A DNA stretch of 64,000 nt from CBDHFQ01 sp965262565 (GTDB lineage: Bacteria > Bacteroidota > Bacteroidia > J057). The number at the start of each line of letters is the position of its first letter. The stretch's first letter is position 1. This document shows positions 8,266-18,122 of this stretch, one piece after another. Both the position numbers and the translations under genes were made by a program. The notes below the pieces were generated by a model. The model saw only the letters and a program-made list of their open reading frames with translations. It ran no database searches and had not been told where the DNA came from. The stretch spans positions 186,001 to 250,000 of the forward strand of contig CBDHFQ010000036.1 of assembly GCA_965262565.1 (NCBI GenBank). Direction: 5' to 3'.

Positions 8266-11200
8266 TTAATCTTGCTTAATCACTTTAAATTCTCCCAACA
8301 CTATGTCATCATACTCTATTTTAATAAAATATAACCCTGCGCTAATTTCTTGATTTATTGATATGATTTCGTTTGTTTTTCCTATTCCTCTCCAAATCTC
8401 CTTCCCTAAAATATTGATTAGCCTGATCCTTACTGACTTATCCGAAAAGTCTTTTACTTCCACAAATAATTCATCTTCAAACGGATTAGGATAGATATCT
8501 ACTTCAGGTTCAAATATCTCCACATCCTCCTCATCAAAAGTATGAATATTAGCGTTGGATATATTTAATTGAGCTCCAGAGGATATTCCCTCATATGGAA
8601 TAAACCTGGTTCCTGGCATCGGTAATTCTGTAGTATTATCAGGTAATTCCCATCCGACAGAAAGGTGATCAGTATACCTGTCTTCTTTTACATAAACCTC
8701 TATATAATATTGATTATTTTCTTCCAGATATATAGGGTTTGATTCTTGAGTGGAAAATCTATACCAATCTCTAAAATTAGTGTAATTATAAACATATGCA
8801 GTCAAAGAGGTATTTTGAGGAGATTCATCCGTGCTGAGGTAAATGGCGCCTTGATTATTACTGGAGATGTAAAAGACGTAATTTCCTGTAATCGGAGGAC
8901 AAATGTAACCTCGGATTCTCACCCCATAATTATCAGTAAGATTTGACTCTATTTCAAAATTATCAAAAGTTTTTATTTCGTCAGGTGTCTCATTTATGGG
9001 AATGTTACTTATAAATGCACCTGAAATATTGTACCAATATTCTGCTTTTACTTGCCCTGTATTTGAACACCCATCTTCTACTACCAGAAAGCTCTGATTT
9101 ACAGGAATAGCAGCCTTATAAGTATCATCGCCACTTTGAGTAGCTTCTACGATCACAGTACCGGGAGTCCCGTCTAGTGTAACAACACTCCCCAATATTG
9201 TTGCAGGTCCTGAGATCACTTGATAAGTTACGGGCAAACCAGAACTAGCAGTAGCAGATATGCTAAATGGTGCATCAGCAGTGGTTTTGTCTTGTACCGG
9301 ATCAAAGGTTATCGTTTGTGGCAATAAATCAGTTACTTCAAAACTGCGTTCTACAGCTTGGGCCACCAAATATTCACTATTTCCACTTTGGGTAGCTTCT
9401 ACCGTTACCGTTCCCACCTGCCCACTAAGTGTAACCGTATTTCCTTCAATCGTTGCTGGCCCCGATATGACGTCTAAAGTAACTGGCAGTCCAGAACTTG
9501 AAGTAGCTGTAAGATCAAATGGCACATCTGTTCTCTTTTTATCGGCTATCGGATCAAAGGTTATCGTTTGTGGCAATAAATCAGTTACTTCAAAACTGCG
9601 TTCTACAGCTTGAGCCACCAAATATTCACTATTTCCACTTTGGGTAGCTTCTACCGTTACCGTTCCCACCTGCCCACTAAGTGTAACCGTATTTCCTTCA
9701 ATTGTTGCTGGCCCCGATATGACGTCTAAAGTAACTGGCAGTCCAGAACTTGAAGTAGCTGTAAGATCAAATGGCACATCTGTTCTCTTTTTATCGGCTA
9801 TCGGATCAAAGGTTATCGTTTGTGGCAATAAATCAGTTACTTCAAAACTGCGTTCTACAGCTTGGGCCACCAAATATTCACTATTTCCACTTTGGGTAGC
9901 TTCTATCGTTACCGTTCCCACCTGCCCACTAAGTGTAACCGTATTTCCTTCAATTGTTGCTGGCCCCGATATGACGTCTAAAGTAACCGGCAGTCCAGAA
10001 CTTGAAGTAGCTGTAAGATCAAATGGCACATCTGTTCTCTTTTTATCGGCTATCGGATCAAAGGTTATCGTTTGTGGCAATAAATCAGTTACTTCAAAAC
10101 TGCGTTCTACAGCTTGGGCCACCAAATATTCACTATTTCCACTTTGGGTAGCTTCTATCGTTACCGTTCCCACCTGCCCACTAAGCGTAATGGTATTTCC
10201 CACAATCGTTGCTGGCCCCGATATGACGTCTAAAGTAACCGGCAGTCCAGAACTTGAAGTAGCAGTAATATCGAATGGCGCATCTGATCTCTTTTTATCG
10301 GCTATCGGATCAAAGGTTATCGTTTGCGGCAATAAATCAGTTACTTCAAAACTGCGTTCTACAGCTTGGGCCACCAAATATTCACTATTTCCACTTTGGG
10401 TAGCTTCTACCGTTACCATTCCCACCTGCCCACTAAGTGTAACCGTATTTCCTTCAATTGTTGCTGGCCCCGATATGACGTCTAAAGTAACCGGCAGTCC
10501 AGAACTTGAAGTAGCAGTAATATCGAATGGCGCATCTGATCTCTTTTTATCGGCTATCGGATCAAAGGTTATCGTTTGCGGCAATTGTTCTGTTACTTCA
10601 AAGCTTTGTCTTATGTTCGGAGCAGGGTTGAAAATGTTGTTTCCTTCTTGATATGCCTCTATAGTTACAGTACCTGTTAGTCCCGTTAAACTTGCTGTAT
10701 TCCCTAAAACAGTTGCTGGTCCAGAGATAACTCGAAATGATACTGGCAAACCAGAGCTAGCAGAAGCAATAATATCAAATGGCGCATCTGTATTCAGCTT
10801 GTCTGTAATAGGTTCAAAAACAATAGTTTGCGACGCTTTATTTATTTCCTGCGTCAATATTATCAAACTAGGCCCTGAGGGTCCGTTTTCTCTGGATCTG
10901 ATCCCTACATTGTCATCGGAGTCATTTAAGGAAACTAATGCAATGGAAGCGAATTGATCCTTAAGGAATTCATCCTTTATATAAGAAGTAATTTCAATAT
11001 CATAATAATCTTCTACAGTAGGAATATCGAAGGACTGAATCAGGGAAGTATCAATTGGTGGGGCATTGAGATAATTAATTTCATCTTCCTGCCAATTGTC
11101 ACTAATCCCAAATATCCCTAGTTTTACCGAATTTCCAGACTCAGTACTACTATATATGCGCAGCACTGCTTGTTCCACCACAGGTACTTGTCTCAAATCA

Positions 11201-14200
11201 AATCGAATGAAACTCCTATATCCCCAAGAAGATCGATTCCTTACATACATTTTTTTCTTTTCTCCATAATTTTGAGAAGAGTAAGTAGGGGAATTATTTG
11301 TGTAAGAATCTGCTATGGGGGCCAGAAACAAAGAATCTCCCGAAAGTGGTTCAAGTTCGACCTTAAAACTTCTTTGCACAGGGATGGCCGGATTATATTG
11401 AAAATTTCCATTTTGACTAGCTTCAACTACTACTAATCCTGTATCACCAGTAAGGACAATTTCATTTCCATTAGCTAAGGCTGGTCCTGATACTATATTC
11501 ACTTCTACAGCTAAACCCGAACTAGAGGTAACATTTACAAGAAATGGAGGATCAGTTCTAAATTTATCTGATATAGAATCAAAACTGATCACCTGATTCG
11601 ACTTTAGTAATTCCTCTCCTTGAATCATTAAGATTGGACCTGTAGGTCCACTCTCCTTGGAATTGAATCCCGCCCTATCATCTTCAGTATTTAGAGAAAT
11701 GAGTGCTAAGGAAGCAATTTTATCTTGGTTATACTCTAGGTTGATGTAAGAAGTAAGATCAATAAAATATTCTTGATCATTATTAAAAGCGATAAATGAA
11801 CCCAATAGAATACTATCTTCTGTTGGAGCATTATTAAACGTGATTAAATCCTCTGACCAATTATCTATTAATCCATATATTCCAACCTTTACAGGAACAC
11901 CACTTTCAGTTTTTCCAAATAACCTTAAATAAGCTCTTTCAATTTTATCGAATTGATTTAAATCGAATGAAAGATATCCCTTGTATCCCCATGAATTTCG
12001 GTTCCTTACATAGACTTTCTGCTTTGATCCATAATTTTCATCTCTGTAAGCATTTGCATTGTTGGTGTAAGAATCATGAATAGGGTCAATATCTATGCTT
12101 ACAAAATTAACCTCAAAAGAAACAACCTTAAAAGATCTCTGGACAGGTATAGCTGTTCTAAAAGAATCATTTCCAATCTGAGTAGCTTCTATAATAACAG
12201 TACCTGTATCTCCAGTAAGGGTAAGCATATTGCCTTCAATATTCGCAGGGCCTGATATCACTGAATAAGAAACTTCCAATCCCGAAGAAGATGAGGCATT
12301 TAATTCAAATGGCACATCATAGATATATTTATCAGAAAGAGTACCAAAAGAAATGGTTTGGGCAATGGTACTGTCTAATGTACCTTCGAGGACTAACATT
12401 GGTCCACTTGGCCCACTCTCCTTTGATCTGAACCCAGCCTGATCGTCTTCTGAATTCAATGATACCAGGGCAAAAGAGGCTAACCAATCTTTAGATAACT
12501 CAGTCTGAATATAACTAGTGACATCTATTTCATAGTAATCCTCTGATGTTGGGATTTCTATAGAGGTAATCAATCCACTATCTGGAACGGGGGCATTATT
12601 ATTATTTATCCCAAGCTCTTCCCAATTATCTGATAGGGGGAATAATCCGATATTGACGGGATTACCCCTTTCAGTACTACCAAATAACTTGAGAGTTGCT
12701 TTGGTTATTTCAGCATATTGACTCAGATCAAAACGAAGATAACTCGAATATCCCCAATTGGATCGATTCCTTATAAGTAACTTTTGCTTATCTCCATAAT
12801 TTTCATCTGCGTATGCTCCTGCATTATTTGTATAAGCATCTGCAATCGGTGCTAATTCGTACAGCTGAGATTGAACAATGGGGGTAGATACCTGAAAGCT
12901 TTGCCGGACGGGAATAGCTGCGTCATAAATACTATCACCCAACTGACTAGCTTCCACTGTTACAGTTCCCTCCACTCCTGTTAATGTGATGGTATTTGCC
13001 GATACACTTGCCGGACCAGAAATCACTTCATAAGATACATTTAATCCTGAAGTTGAATTAGCAATGAGCGTAAATGGTACATCTGTAGTAAATTTATCCT
13101 CTATCGGCGAAAATGAGATCGTCTGTGTCTGTTTGGGAATGTAAGTAACAATATCAAATTGAACAGTTGCTTCAGGATTCGTTAGAGGAACATGGCCGAT
13201 ATTCACAAGTTGAATCATTACCGTATGATTTCCCGGAAGAACATCGGTAAAAGTAAATTGCCCACTTAAATCTTTAACAGTTATGTGAGGAGGACCATCC
13301 ATCATAAAATGAAGATGATCTGCCCCATAACCAGCGAGATCGCCAGACAACTCATATAAAATTTGTACCTCGGACCCTACAATTGTATCTCCATCCAGGG
13401 GACTGAGAAGGGTAATGGCAGGAGGGCCTAATAAACTAACTACTTCAAAGGAACGAGTTACATCTTCTGCAGGTTTGTACTCGTTATTTCCTGGCTGACT
13501 TGCCTTCACAGTAACCTGGCCAGGCGTTCCATCTAACACAATGGTGTCATTCAAAATACTTGCTGGTCCTGAAACTACGCTAAAACTAATAGGTAAACCC
13601 GATGAACTCGAAGCCTGAAGCAGAAATTGCGTTATGTCTGTAGTTACGTCATTCATCGGATCAAAAGTGATCGTCTGGTCTTGTAATTCTTGAACTACTT
13701 CCCCAAAAATAATCAATTCAGGCGGACTGGAGGCATCTTCTCTCGATCTAAAAATAGCCTTATCATAATTTCCACTATTGGATGTCAAAAGTATAGAAGC
13801 AGTTCCATCTCCCTCTACCTGAGAAAGAATATAATTTGTCAAATCCACCTGATAGTACTCATTAGACTGAGTAACCTGAAAGGAGGTAATAAGAGAGCCC
13901 TGAGGTGGTAAACTATTATAGGTGATCTCATTCTCTACCCAGTTATCAGGAATGGAATATATATCCAGGTCAAAAGATCTGGCGTTATCAGCATTCTGGC
14001 CATAAATTCGCAGGATAGCATTTGTCAAAGAGGCAATTTTAGATACATCAAATTTAATCAGCGAAACATACCCATAAGTAGATTTATCTCTGACCAGAAG
14101 TTGGCCTTTATCACCATAATTAGTATCTCCGAAAGAGTTATTTGTATAAGCATCCTCAATAGGATTCAAGGTAAATGAATTTCCAAAGGGAAGGGTATAT

Positions 14201-16572
14201 ACATTCAGTTCTCCTATAGAAATAAATTCTTCATCTCCTCCGGGATCTCCAATAATTCTTATGGCATCACCTACCTGAGCTTCAAATAGTAAAGTATAGG
14301 TATCAAAATTATTACCATTGTCCCCCTCGTATCTCTTAACAATATTCAGATTTTGTACGTTTGTCCAGTTATTATCTTTTCTAACTTCCACGGAAAGGGT
14401 ATTGAAAAAACCTCCTGCTGCACTGTGAATTCCTTCCTGAAAAATGATCCTGGAAAAGTACCTTTCTTCTGAAAAGGCAAATCCTACCCAATCAAAAGAA
14501 GAATTCCCCTGAGCACTTTTACTGTTATATTGTTTGTTAATATCACTACTTCCTTCCTCCGGAAATTCACCATCATAAATTACTTCAAGTCCGCCTCCCG
14601 CTAAGGGGGTTTCATTAAATGCTATAGGAGTACCTTCCTGTGTAGCATTTGTAAGGTCATTATTACTAACAACCACATATTGGGTAACCGTATCTGTTAA
14701 TCCCCCGGCATCTGTTACCAGTAGTTCAAGTTTAAGATAATTTACTTCATTGCTAATGCCATGCTGATCTATCAGCAATGAAGTATTTTGATTATTGGAA
14801 GTAAAATAATTAGGATGTTCATGGGTATTGTGAATCAGTGTTACTTCCCATCTAAAATTTAACTGGGAAATATCATCACTATCATCGGTCGCTGTGGATT
14901 CAAGGATTAATTCCTGATTTACAAATACATTTTCGCCATTTTTAGGACTAATAATGCTAGCTACAGGTGCACTATTACCTACAGAAATCTTGATACTTGA
15001 AAAGCTACTCTCACCATTTGGATCAAATACGGTTAATTTCACATCATAATCACCAACCTGATTGTACGTATGAGCCGGATTAGCAGTAGTAGAAGAATTT
15101 CCATCACCAAAATCCCACAAATAGGTAAGTATATCCCCATCTGGATCAAATGAATTACTACCAGTAAAAGAAACTTCCAACGGAGCGGAGCCAAAGGTGG
15201 GAGTTGCACTTACTTCTGCTATAGGAGCCGAATTATCACTTTCCTGATTATGCCTTAATCTTTTTACTGATCCTCCGAGTTGAACAAAATAGATATACTC
15301 GGAGTATTTATCATATTTTACTTCAACGATCTCTGAGAAGTTCGTAGAAAAATCTATCGTATTATTAAGAGTGAGATCTGGATTAAGTTCAAAAGCTTTT
15401 ACCCACCTTTCCTGATAATCTGCTTGAAAAAGTCTCCCTCTATATTCAACGGGGTATTTACCCCCTGTATAAAAGTCTCCTGCGATGGAGGCACCTCCTT
15501 CGGGATGATCCCATTTAAGAAATGGTTCCTTCAAAGGACCGGGATTTTCTACAGTTCCTATCGTATTACAACCATAAGCTGACGGGGGAGCATTTTTATA
15601 AGAAGCTTGTAATTCAGTGCCTTCATAACAAGGCCAGCCAAAATTCTCTCCTCCAATAGAAATATTTAGTTCTTCCGAGACATACCATCCTACATCTCCA
15701 ATAAATAATGTTCCAGGTTTGCCATTATTCACCTCTGTATCTCCATCCTGGCGTACAGAAAAACGAAATGGATTCCTCAAACCGTAAGCCCAAACCTTTG
15801 ATTGAATATCTTCTGGATTTCCTGTATAGAATGGATTGGAAGGATAACCATGTCCATTTGCAGAATTAATCCTAAGAATTTTTCCTGAGTAGCTAGTGAT
15901 TTTTTGAGCTCTGTAAGCTCCAATATCATCGCTCACATCATTTAATCCATCTCCAAAGCAATCTTCTTGCAGACCTCCATTATCAGCCCCATTACCTGTA
16001 GCATTGTCTCCAACACTCACCAAAAGGCTTCCATCTGCTCCGAAGTGAAGGCTACCAGCTATGTGCTGCCCAAGACAGTGAGGAAGACCATCAGAAAAAT
16101 TATTTCCTATGAGAATAAATTCAGAATTTGGATCTAATATATTGGGATTTGCTGAATCCACAGTATAACGAGAGATCCTACCATAACCTGGGATACTTTG
16201 ATCATTACCTTCAAGATCTACACTATAAAGTACATATACGTATCTATTTTGGGCAAAGTCCGGATCTAGCACCATTCCTATCAATCCTCTTTCCTCATTA
16301 GCCAGTACCTTATCTTTTATATCCAGTAATGGGGTAGGTAACTTTACACCATCTTCAACAACGTATATGATTCCATCCTTTTCTGCAATAAAAATTCTCC
16401 CATCTGGGGTGAATTCAACCGTAACAGGACGGGCAAAAGTAGCACCAGAGGCTATATTCTCTAAATAAAATCCACTTGGAAGTGTTTGAGCATTAGTGAT
16501 TTGTAAAAAAAACGCAAAAAATATGACAAGGTAAGCTGTTAGAATGTGGCTAAATGGTATAAATTTTCCCAT
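8266..16572 (-). CDS. Giant T9SS-secreted mosaic protein: GSDH-type sugar dehydrogenase head, PKD, DNRLRE and MBG-like repeats, PA14, sorting domain
   Basis: This is a 2768-residue protein. Domains in order (approximate residues): signal peptide 1-29; glucose/sorbosone dehydrogenase-type beta-propeller 34-443, with the conserved stretch HIAGSLHFGADGSLLVSVGD; PKD 450-530 (YLWDFGDG); an Ig/cadherin-like domain 533-640; a discoidin-like module 645-795; four DNRLRE modules of about 165 residues (each starting near IxDAYTNN or IxDSYTNN, with a GYxSxxxFD core) alternating with MBG-like modules of 84 residues (QTITFDPI...SGLPV...SGPA) and one further Ig-like domain; a run of MBG-like modules (five of them nearly identical) to about 2498; PA14 2503-2661; T9SS type A sorting domain 2690-2768 (IYPNPFEDEL). 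I count eleven MBG-like modules in all. It is probably a cell-surface or secreted oxidoreductase/adhesin that binds polysaccharide. Soluble PQQ-type activity of the head is a family expectation and is not shown here. The ATG start gives a good signal peptide. Confidence 0.9.
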   Translation of the reverse strand: MGKFIPFSHILTAYLVIFFAFFLQITNAQTLPSGFYLENIASGATFARPVTVEFTPDGRIFIAEKDGIIYVVEDGVKLPTPLLDIKDKVLANEERGLIGMVLDPDFAQNRYVYVLYSVDLEGNDQSIPGYGRISRYTVDSANPNILDPNSEFILIGNNFSDGLPHCLGQHIAGSLHFGADGSLLVSVGDNATGNGADNGGLQEDCFGDGLNDVSDDIGAYRAQKITSYSGKILRINSANGHGYPSNPFYTGNPEDIQSKVWAYGLRNPFRFSVRQDGDTEVNNGKPGTLFIGDVGWYVSEELNISIGGENFGWPCYEGTELQASYKNAPPSAYGCNTIGTVENPGPLKEPFLKWDHPEGGASIAGDFYTGGKYPVEYRGRLFQADYQERWVKAFELNPDLTLNNTIDFSTNFSEIVEVKYDKYSEYIYFVQLGGSVKRLRHNQESDNSAPIAEVSATPTFGSAPLEVSFTGSNSFDPDGDILTYLWDFGDGNSSTTANPAHTYNQVGDYDVKLTVFDPNGESSFSSIKISVGNSAPVASIISPKNGENVFVNQELILESTATDDSDDISQLNFRWEVTLIHNTHEHPNYFTSNNQNTSLLIDQHGISNEVNYLKLELLVTDAGGLTDTVTQYVVVSNNDLTNATQEGTPIAFNETPLAGGGLEVIYDGEFPEEGSSDINKQYNSKSAQGNSSFDWVGFAFSEERYFSRIIFQEGIHSAAGGFFNTLSVEVRKDNNWTNVQNLNIVKRYEGDNGNNFDTYTLLFEAQVGDAIRIIGDPGGDEEFISIGELNVYTLPFGNSFTLNPIEDAYTNNSFGDTNYGDKGQLLVRDKSTYGYVSLIKFDVSKIASLTNAILRIYGQNADNARSFDLDIYSIPDNWVENEITYNSLPPQGSLITSFQVTQSNEYYQVDLTNYILSQVEGDGTASILLTSNSGNYDKAIFRSREDASSPPELIIFGEVVQELQDQTITFDPMNDVTTDITQFLLQASSSSGLPISFSVVSGPASILNDTIVLDGTPGQVTVKASQPGNNEYKPAEDVTRSFEVVSLLGPPAITLLSPLDGDTIVGSEVQILYELSGDLAGYGADHLHFMMDGPPHITVKDLSGQFTFTDVLPGNHTVMIQLVNIGHVPLTNPEATVQFDIVTYIPKQTQTISFSPIEDKFTTDVPFTLIANSTSGLNVSYEVISGPASVSANTITLTGVEGTVTVEASQLGDSIYDAAIPVRQSFQVSTPIVQSQLYELAPIADAYTNNAGAYADENYGDKQKLLIRNRSNWGYSSYLRFDLSQYAEITKATLKLFGSTERGNPVNIGLFPLSDNWEELGINNNNAPVPDSGLITSIEIPTSEDYYEIDVTSYIQTELSKDWLASFALVSLNSEDDQAGFRSKESGPSGPMLVLEGTLDSTIAQTISFGTLSDKYIYDVPFELNASSSSGLEVSYSVISGPANIEGNMLTLTGDTGTVIIEATQIGNDSFRTAIPVQRSFKVVSFEVNFVSIDIDPIHDSYTNNANAYRDENYGSKQKVYVRNRNSWGYKGYLSFDLNQFDKIERAYLRLFGKTESGVPVKVGIYGLIDNWSEDLITFNNAPTEDSILLGSFIAFNNDQEYFIDLTSYINLEYNQDKIASLALISLNTEDDRAGFNSKESGPTGPILMIQGEELLKSNQVISFDSISDKFRTDPPFLVNVTSSSGLAVEVNIVSGPALANGNEIVLTGDTGLVVVEASQNGNFQYNPAIPVQRSFKVELEPLSGDSLFLAPIADSYTNNSPTYSSQNYGEKKKMYVRNRSSWGYRSFIRFDLRQVPVVEQAVLRIYSSTESGNSVKLGIFGISDNWQEDEINYLNAPPIDTSLIQSFDIPTVEDYYDIEITSYIKDEFLKDQFASIALVSLNDSDDNVGIRSRENGPSGPSLIILTQEINKASQTIVFEPITDKLNTDAPFDIIASASSGLPVSFRVISGPATVLGNTASLTGLTGTVTIEAYQEGNNIFNPAPNIRQSFEVTEQLPQTITFDPIADKKRSDAPFDITATSSSGLPVTLDVISGPATIEGNTVTLSGQVGMVTVEATQSGNSEYLVAQAVERSFEVTDLLPQTITFDPIADKKRSDAPFDITATSSSGLPVTLDVISGPATIVGNTITLSGQVGTVTIEATQSGNSEYLVAQAVERSFEVTDLLPQTITFDPIADKKRTDVPFDLTATSSSGLPVTLDVISGPATIEGNTVTLSGQVGTVTIEATQSGNSEYLVAQAVERSFEVTDLLPQTITFDPIADKKRTDVPFDLTATSSSGLPVTLDVISGPATIEGNTVTLSGQVGTVTVEATQSGNSEYLVAQAVERSFEVTDLLPQTITFDPIADKKRTDVPFDLTATSSSGLPVTLDVISGPATIEGNTVTLSGQVGTVTVEATQSGNSEYLVAQAVERSFEVTDLLPQTITFDPVQDKTTADAPFSISATASSGLPVTYQVISGPATILGSVVTLDGTPGTVIVEATQSGDDTYKAAIPVNQSFLVVEDGCSNTGQVKAEYWYNISGAFISNIPINETPDEIKTFDNFEIESNLTDNYGVRIRGYICPPITGNYVFYISSNNQGAIYLSTDESPQNTSLTAYVYNYTNFRDWYRFSTQESNPIYLEENNQYYIEVYVKEDRYTDHLSVGWELPDNTTELPMPGTRFIPYEGISSGAQLNISNANIHTFDEEDVEIFEPEVDIYPNPFEDELFVEVKDFSDKSVRIRLINILGKEIWRGIGKTNEIISINQEISAGLYFIKIEYDDIVLGEFKVIKQD
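9299..10558 (-). repeat. Five tandem, near-identical 252-bp coding repeats (84 aa each)
   Basis: The anchor string GGATCAAAGGTTATCG (plus-strand view) recurs at 9299, 9551, 9803, 10055, 10307 and 10559, exactly 252 bases apart. The units between 9299 and 10558 differ by only a few bases (for example acc/atc or gtt/gct swaps), while the flanking MBG-like units are clearly diverged. Each unit encodes one 84-residue module of the giant secreted protein. Low divergence at synonymous positions indicates recent duplication or ongoing gene conversion, so copy number may differ between strains or be collapsed in short-read assemblies. Confidence 0.95.
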
Positions 16573-16636
16573 ATCTATGAGGCAGATGCTATTGCAGTTA
16601 CTATTCAGACTATTAATTGATAGAATATTTATCCAG

Positions 16637-16644
16637 CAAATATA
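16637..16644 (-). promoter_or_regulatory. Candidate TAnnTTTG box upstream of the giant secreted protein gene
   Basis: On the minus strand TATATTTG matches the Bacteroidota -7 element TAnnTTTG, 64 bases before the ATG at 16572. I do not see a well-placed TTG at the -33 position, so it is only half a promoter. The rest of this 320-base divergent gap (16573-16892) is AT-rich; I see no gene, terminator or clear plus-strand promoter in it. Confidence 0.3.
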
Positions 16645-16892
16645 CTTTAATCACAATAATAATTAAATAACGTACAATAATCATACCTAAATTTCCACAC
16701 CTTCGGGAATAAATCTAATATATAAAAACCTAAAACGGGTTATTTTTTTTAATCAGGCTTACTTTCTAATTACATCCATAATTCTACCGAATTACCTACA
16801 GCAATCATGTCAGCACAGGACAGAAAGCAGTATCATAAAAAATAATTTTCTTATTAACTGACTCCTCTTACATACTTTTATATTTCATTCTT

Positions 16893-18083
16893 ATGGCTAA
16901 AATTACGATGCTTGGTTCAGGGTTAATTGGACACTTCTATACACAATCCATTCATGAACGCTACTCCGAAGACAAGGTGATGATGGTTTATTCAAGAACA
17001 ACAGAGAGAGCGGGGGCTTTCTCTAAAGAATGGAATATTCCACATTATACTACTGACATTCGTGAAGCCATTTTCCATCCTGAAACAGATACTGTAATTG
17101 TAGCGTTACCCAATAATCTCCATAAAAAAGCGATTGAGCTGGCTGCAGAGGCCGGCAAAGCCATATTATGCACTAAACCACTAGCTATGAATGGAGAAGA
17201 AGCGCTGGAATTATTAAAAATAGTGGAAAAAGCGGGAGTATTTCACGGATACCTCGAAGATTTAGCCTATACGCCTAAAACGTTAAAGGCTTTAGGTGCT
17301 ATTCAAAAAGGGGCCTTGGGACAAATATTATGGGCCAGGTCCAGAGAAGCCCATCCTGGCCCTCATAGTGACTGGTTTTGGGATGCTAGCCAGTCTGGAG
17401 GTGGGGCAATCATAGATATTGGTTGTCACTGTATAGAAATAGGAAGAAATTTCCTCGGAAAAAATAATAAGCCTGTGGAAGTGATGTGTTGGGCCGATAC
17501 GCTGGTAAAACCCATAGAAGCCGAAGATCATGCTATTGGATTAATCAAATACGAAAGTGGCGCTATCAGCCAATTTGAAGTAAGTTGGGCTTTTAGAGGG
17601 GGAATGGATTTGAGAGATGAGGTAGCAGGAACAGAAGGCACATTGAGAATTGATCATTTTATGCATACGGGATTGGAAATGTTCACAGCAAAAGGATTAG
17701 GAGAATATGTGGCTGAAAAAGCTGAAAGTGCTACCGGATGGATGTTTCCAGTAGGCGATGAGGTACATGCATTAGGGTATAATCACATGTTTACAGATAT
17801 GTTCCAATCCATGGTACATAGTAAACAACCCATGGAAACCTTCTATGATGGATATATAGTTAATTCTATTATGGATGCTTGTTACCGCTCAGCTGCTTCT
17901 CACCAATGGGAGCCAGTTCATTTACCAGTATGGAGAGGAGAACAGGGAACAGTACAACCCATTGGCCCAAAAGAATACGATGAACACCATTACTTTATCA
18001 AAGAAGAGCATCTTCCAGATGGGCGTACCAAAATCATCATAAAGGAAAAAGAAGGTGGTAAAATAAAAGAACTGGTTAGGTAA
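16893..18083 (+). CDS. Gfo/Idh/MocA family oxidoreductase
   Basis: This is a 396-residue NAD(P)-dependent oxidoreductase of the Gfo/Idh/MocA family. The N-terminal Rossmann motif is GSGLIG (residues 8-13). The family's E-K-P motif appears as CTKPLA with Lys95. The C-terminal half contains the GGGAIIDIGCHCIEI stretch, in which the active-site histidine region of the family lies, and a typical beta-sheet (GTEGTLRIDHFMH). It lacks a TAT or Sec signal, unlike many secreted Bacteroidota members, so it acts in the cytoplasm, probably on a sugar, inositol or sugar-acid derivative. A nucleoside-type MFS transporter follows 39 bases later on the same strand, which suggests uptake of the substrate followed by oxidation. 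The substrate cannot be read from sequence. Confidence 0.9.
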   Translation: MAKITMLGSGLIGHFYTQSIHERYSEDKVMMVYSRTTERAGAFSKEWNIPHYTTDIREAIFHPETDTVIVALPNNLHKKAIELAAEAGKAILCTKPLAMNGEEALELLKIVEKAGVFHGYLEDLAYTPKTLKALGAIQKGALGQILWARSREAHPGPHSDWFWDASQSGGGAIIDIGCHCIEIGRNFLGKNNKPVEVMCWADTLVKPIEAEDHAIGLIKYESGAISQFEVSWAFRGGMDLRDEVAGTEGTLRIDHFMHTGLEMFTAKGLGEYVAEKAESATGWMFPVGDEVHALGYNHMFTDMFQSMVHSKQPMETFYDGYIVNSIMDACYRSAASHQWEPVHLPVWRGEQGTVQPIGPKEYDEHHYFIKEEHLPDGRTKIIIKEKEGGKIKELVR

Positions 18084-18122
18084 TTTTCATTCGCTCCTTT
18101 AAATCAACTAATTAATTATTGT

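Noticed and set aside
9719..10651. A 310-codon plus-strand open frame across the 252-bp repeats.
   Set aside because: It lies antisense to the giant secreted protein and owes its length to stop-free repetition of one unit; its product is a repeated low-complexity Ser/Val-rich sequence with no signal or domain.
9260..10651. Regularly spaced repeats that could suggest a CRISPR array or satellite DNA.
   Set aside because: Units are 252 bases, directly adjacent and in frame with a real gene; there are no spacers.
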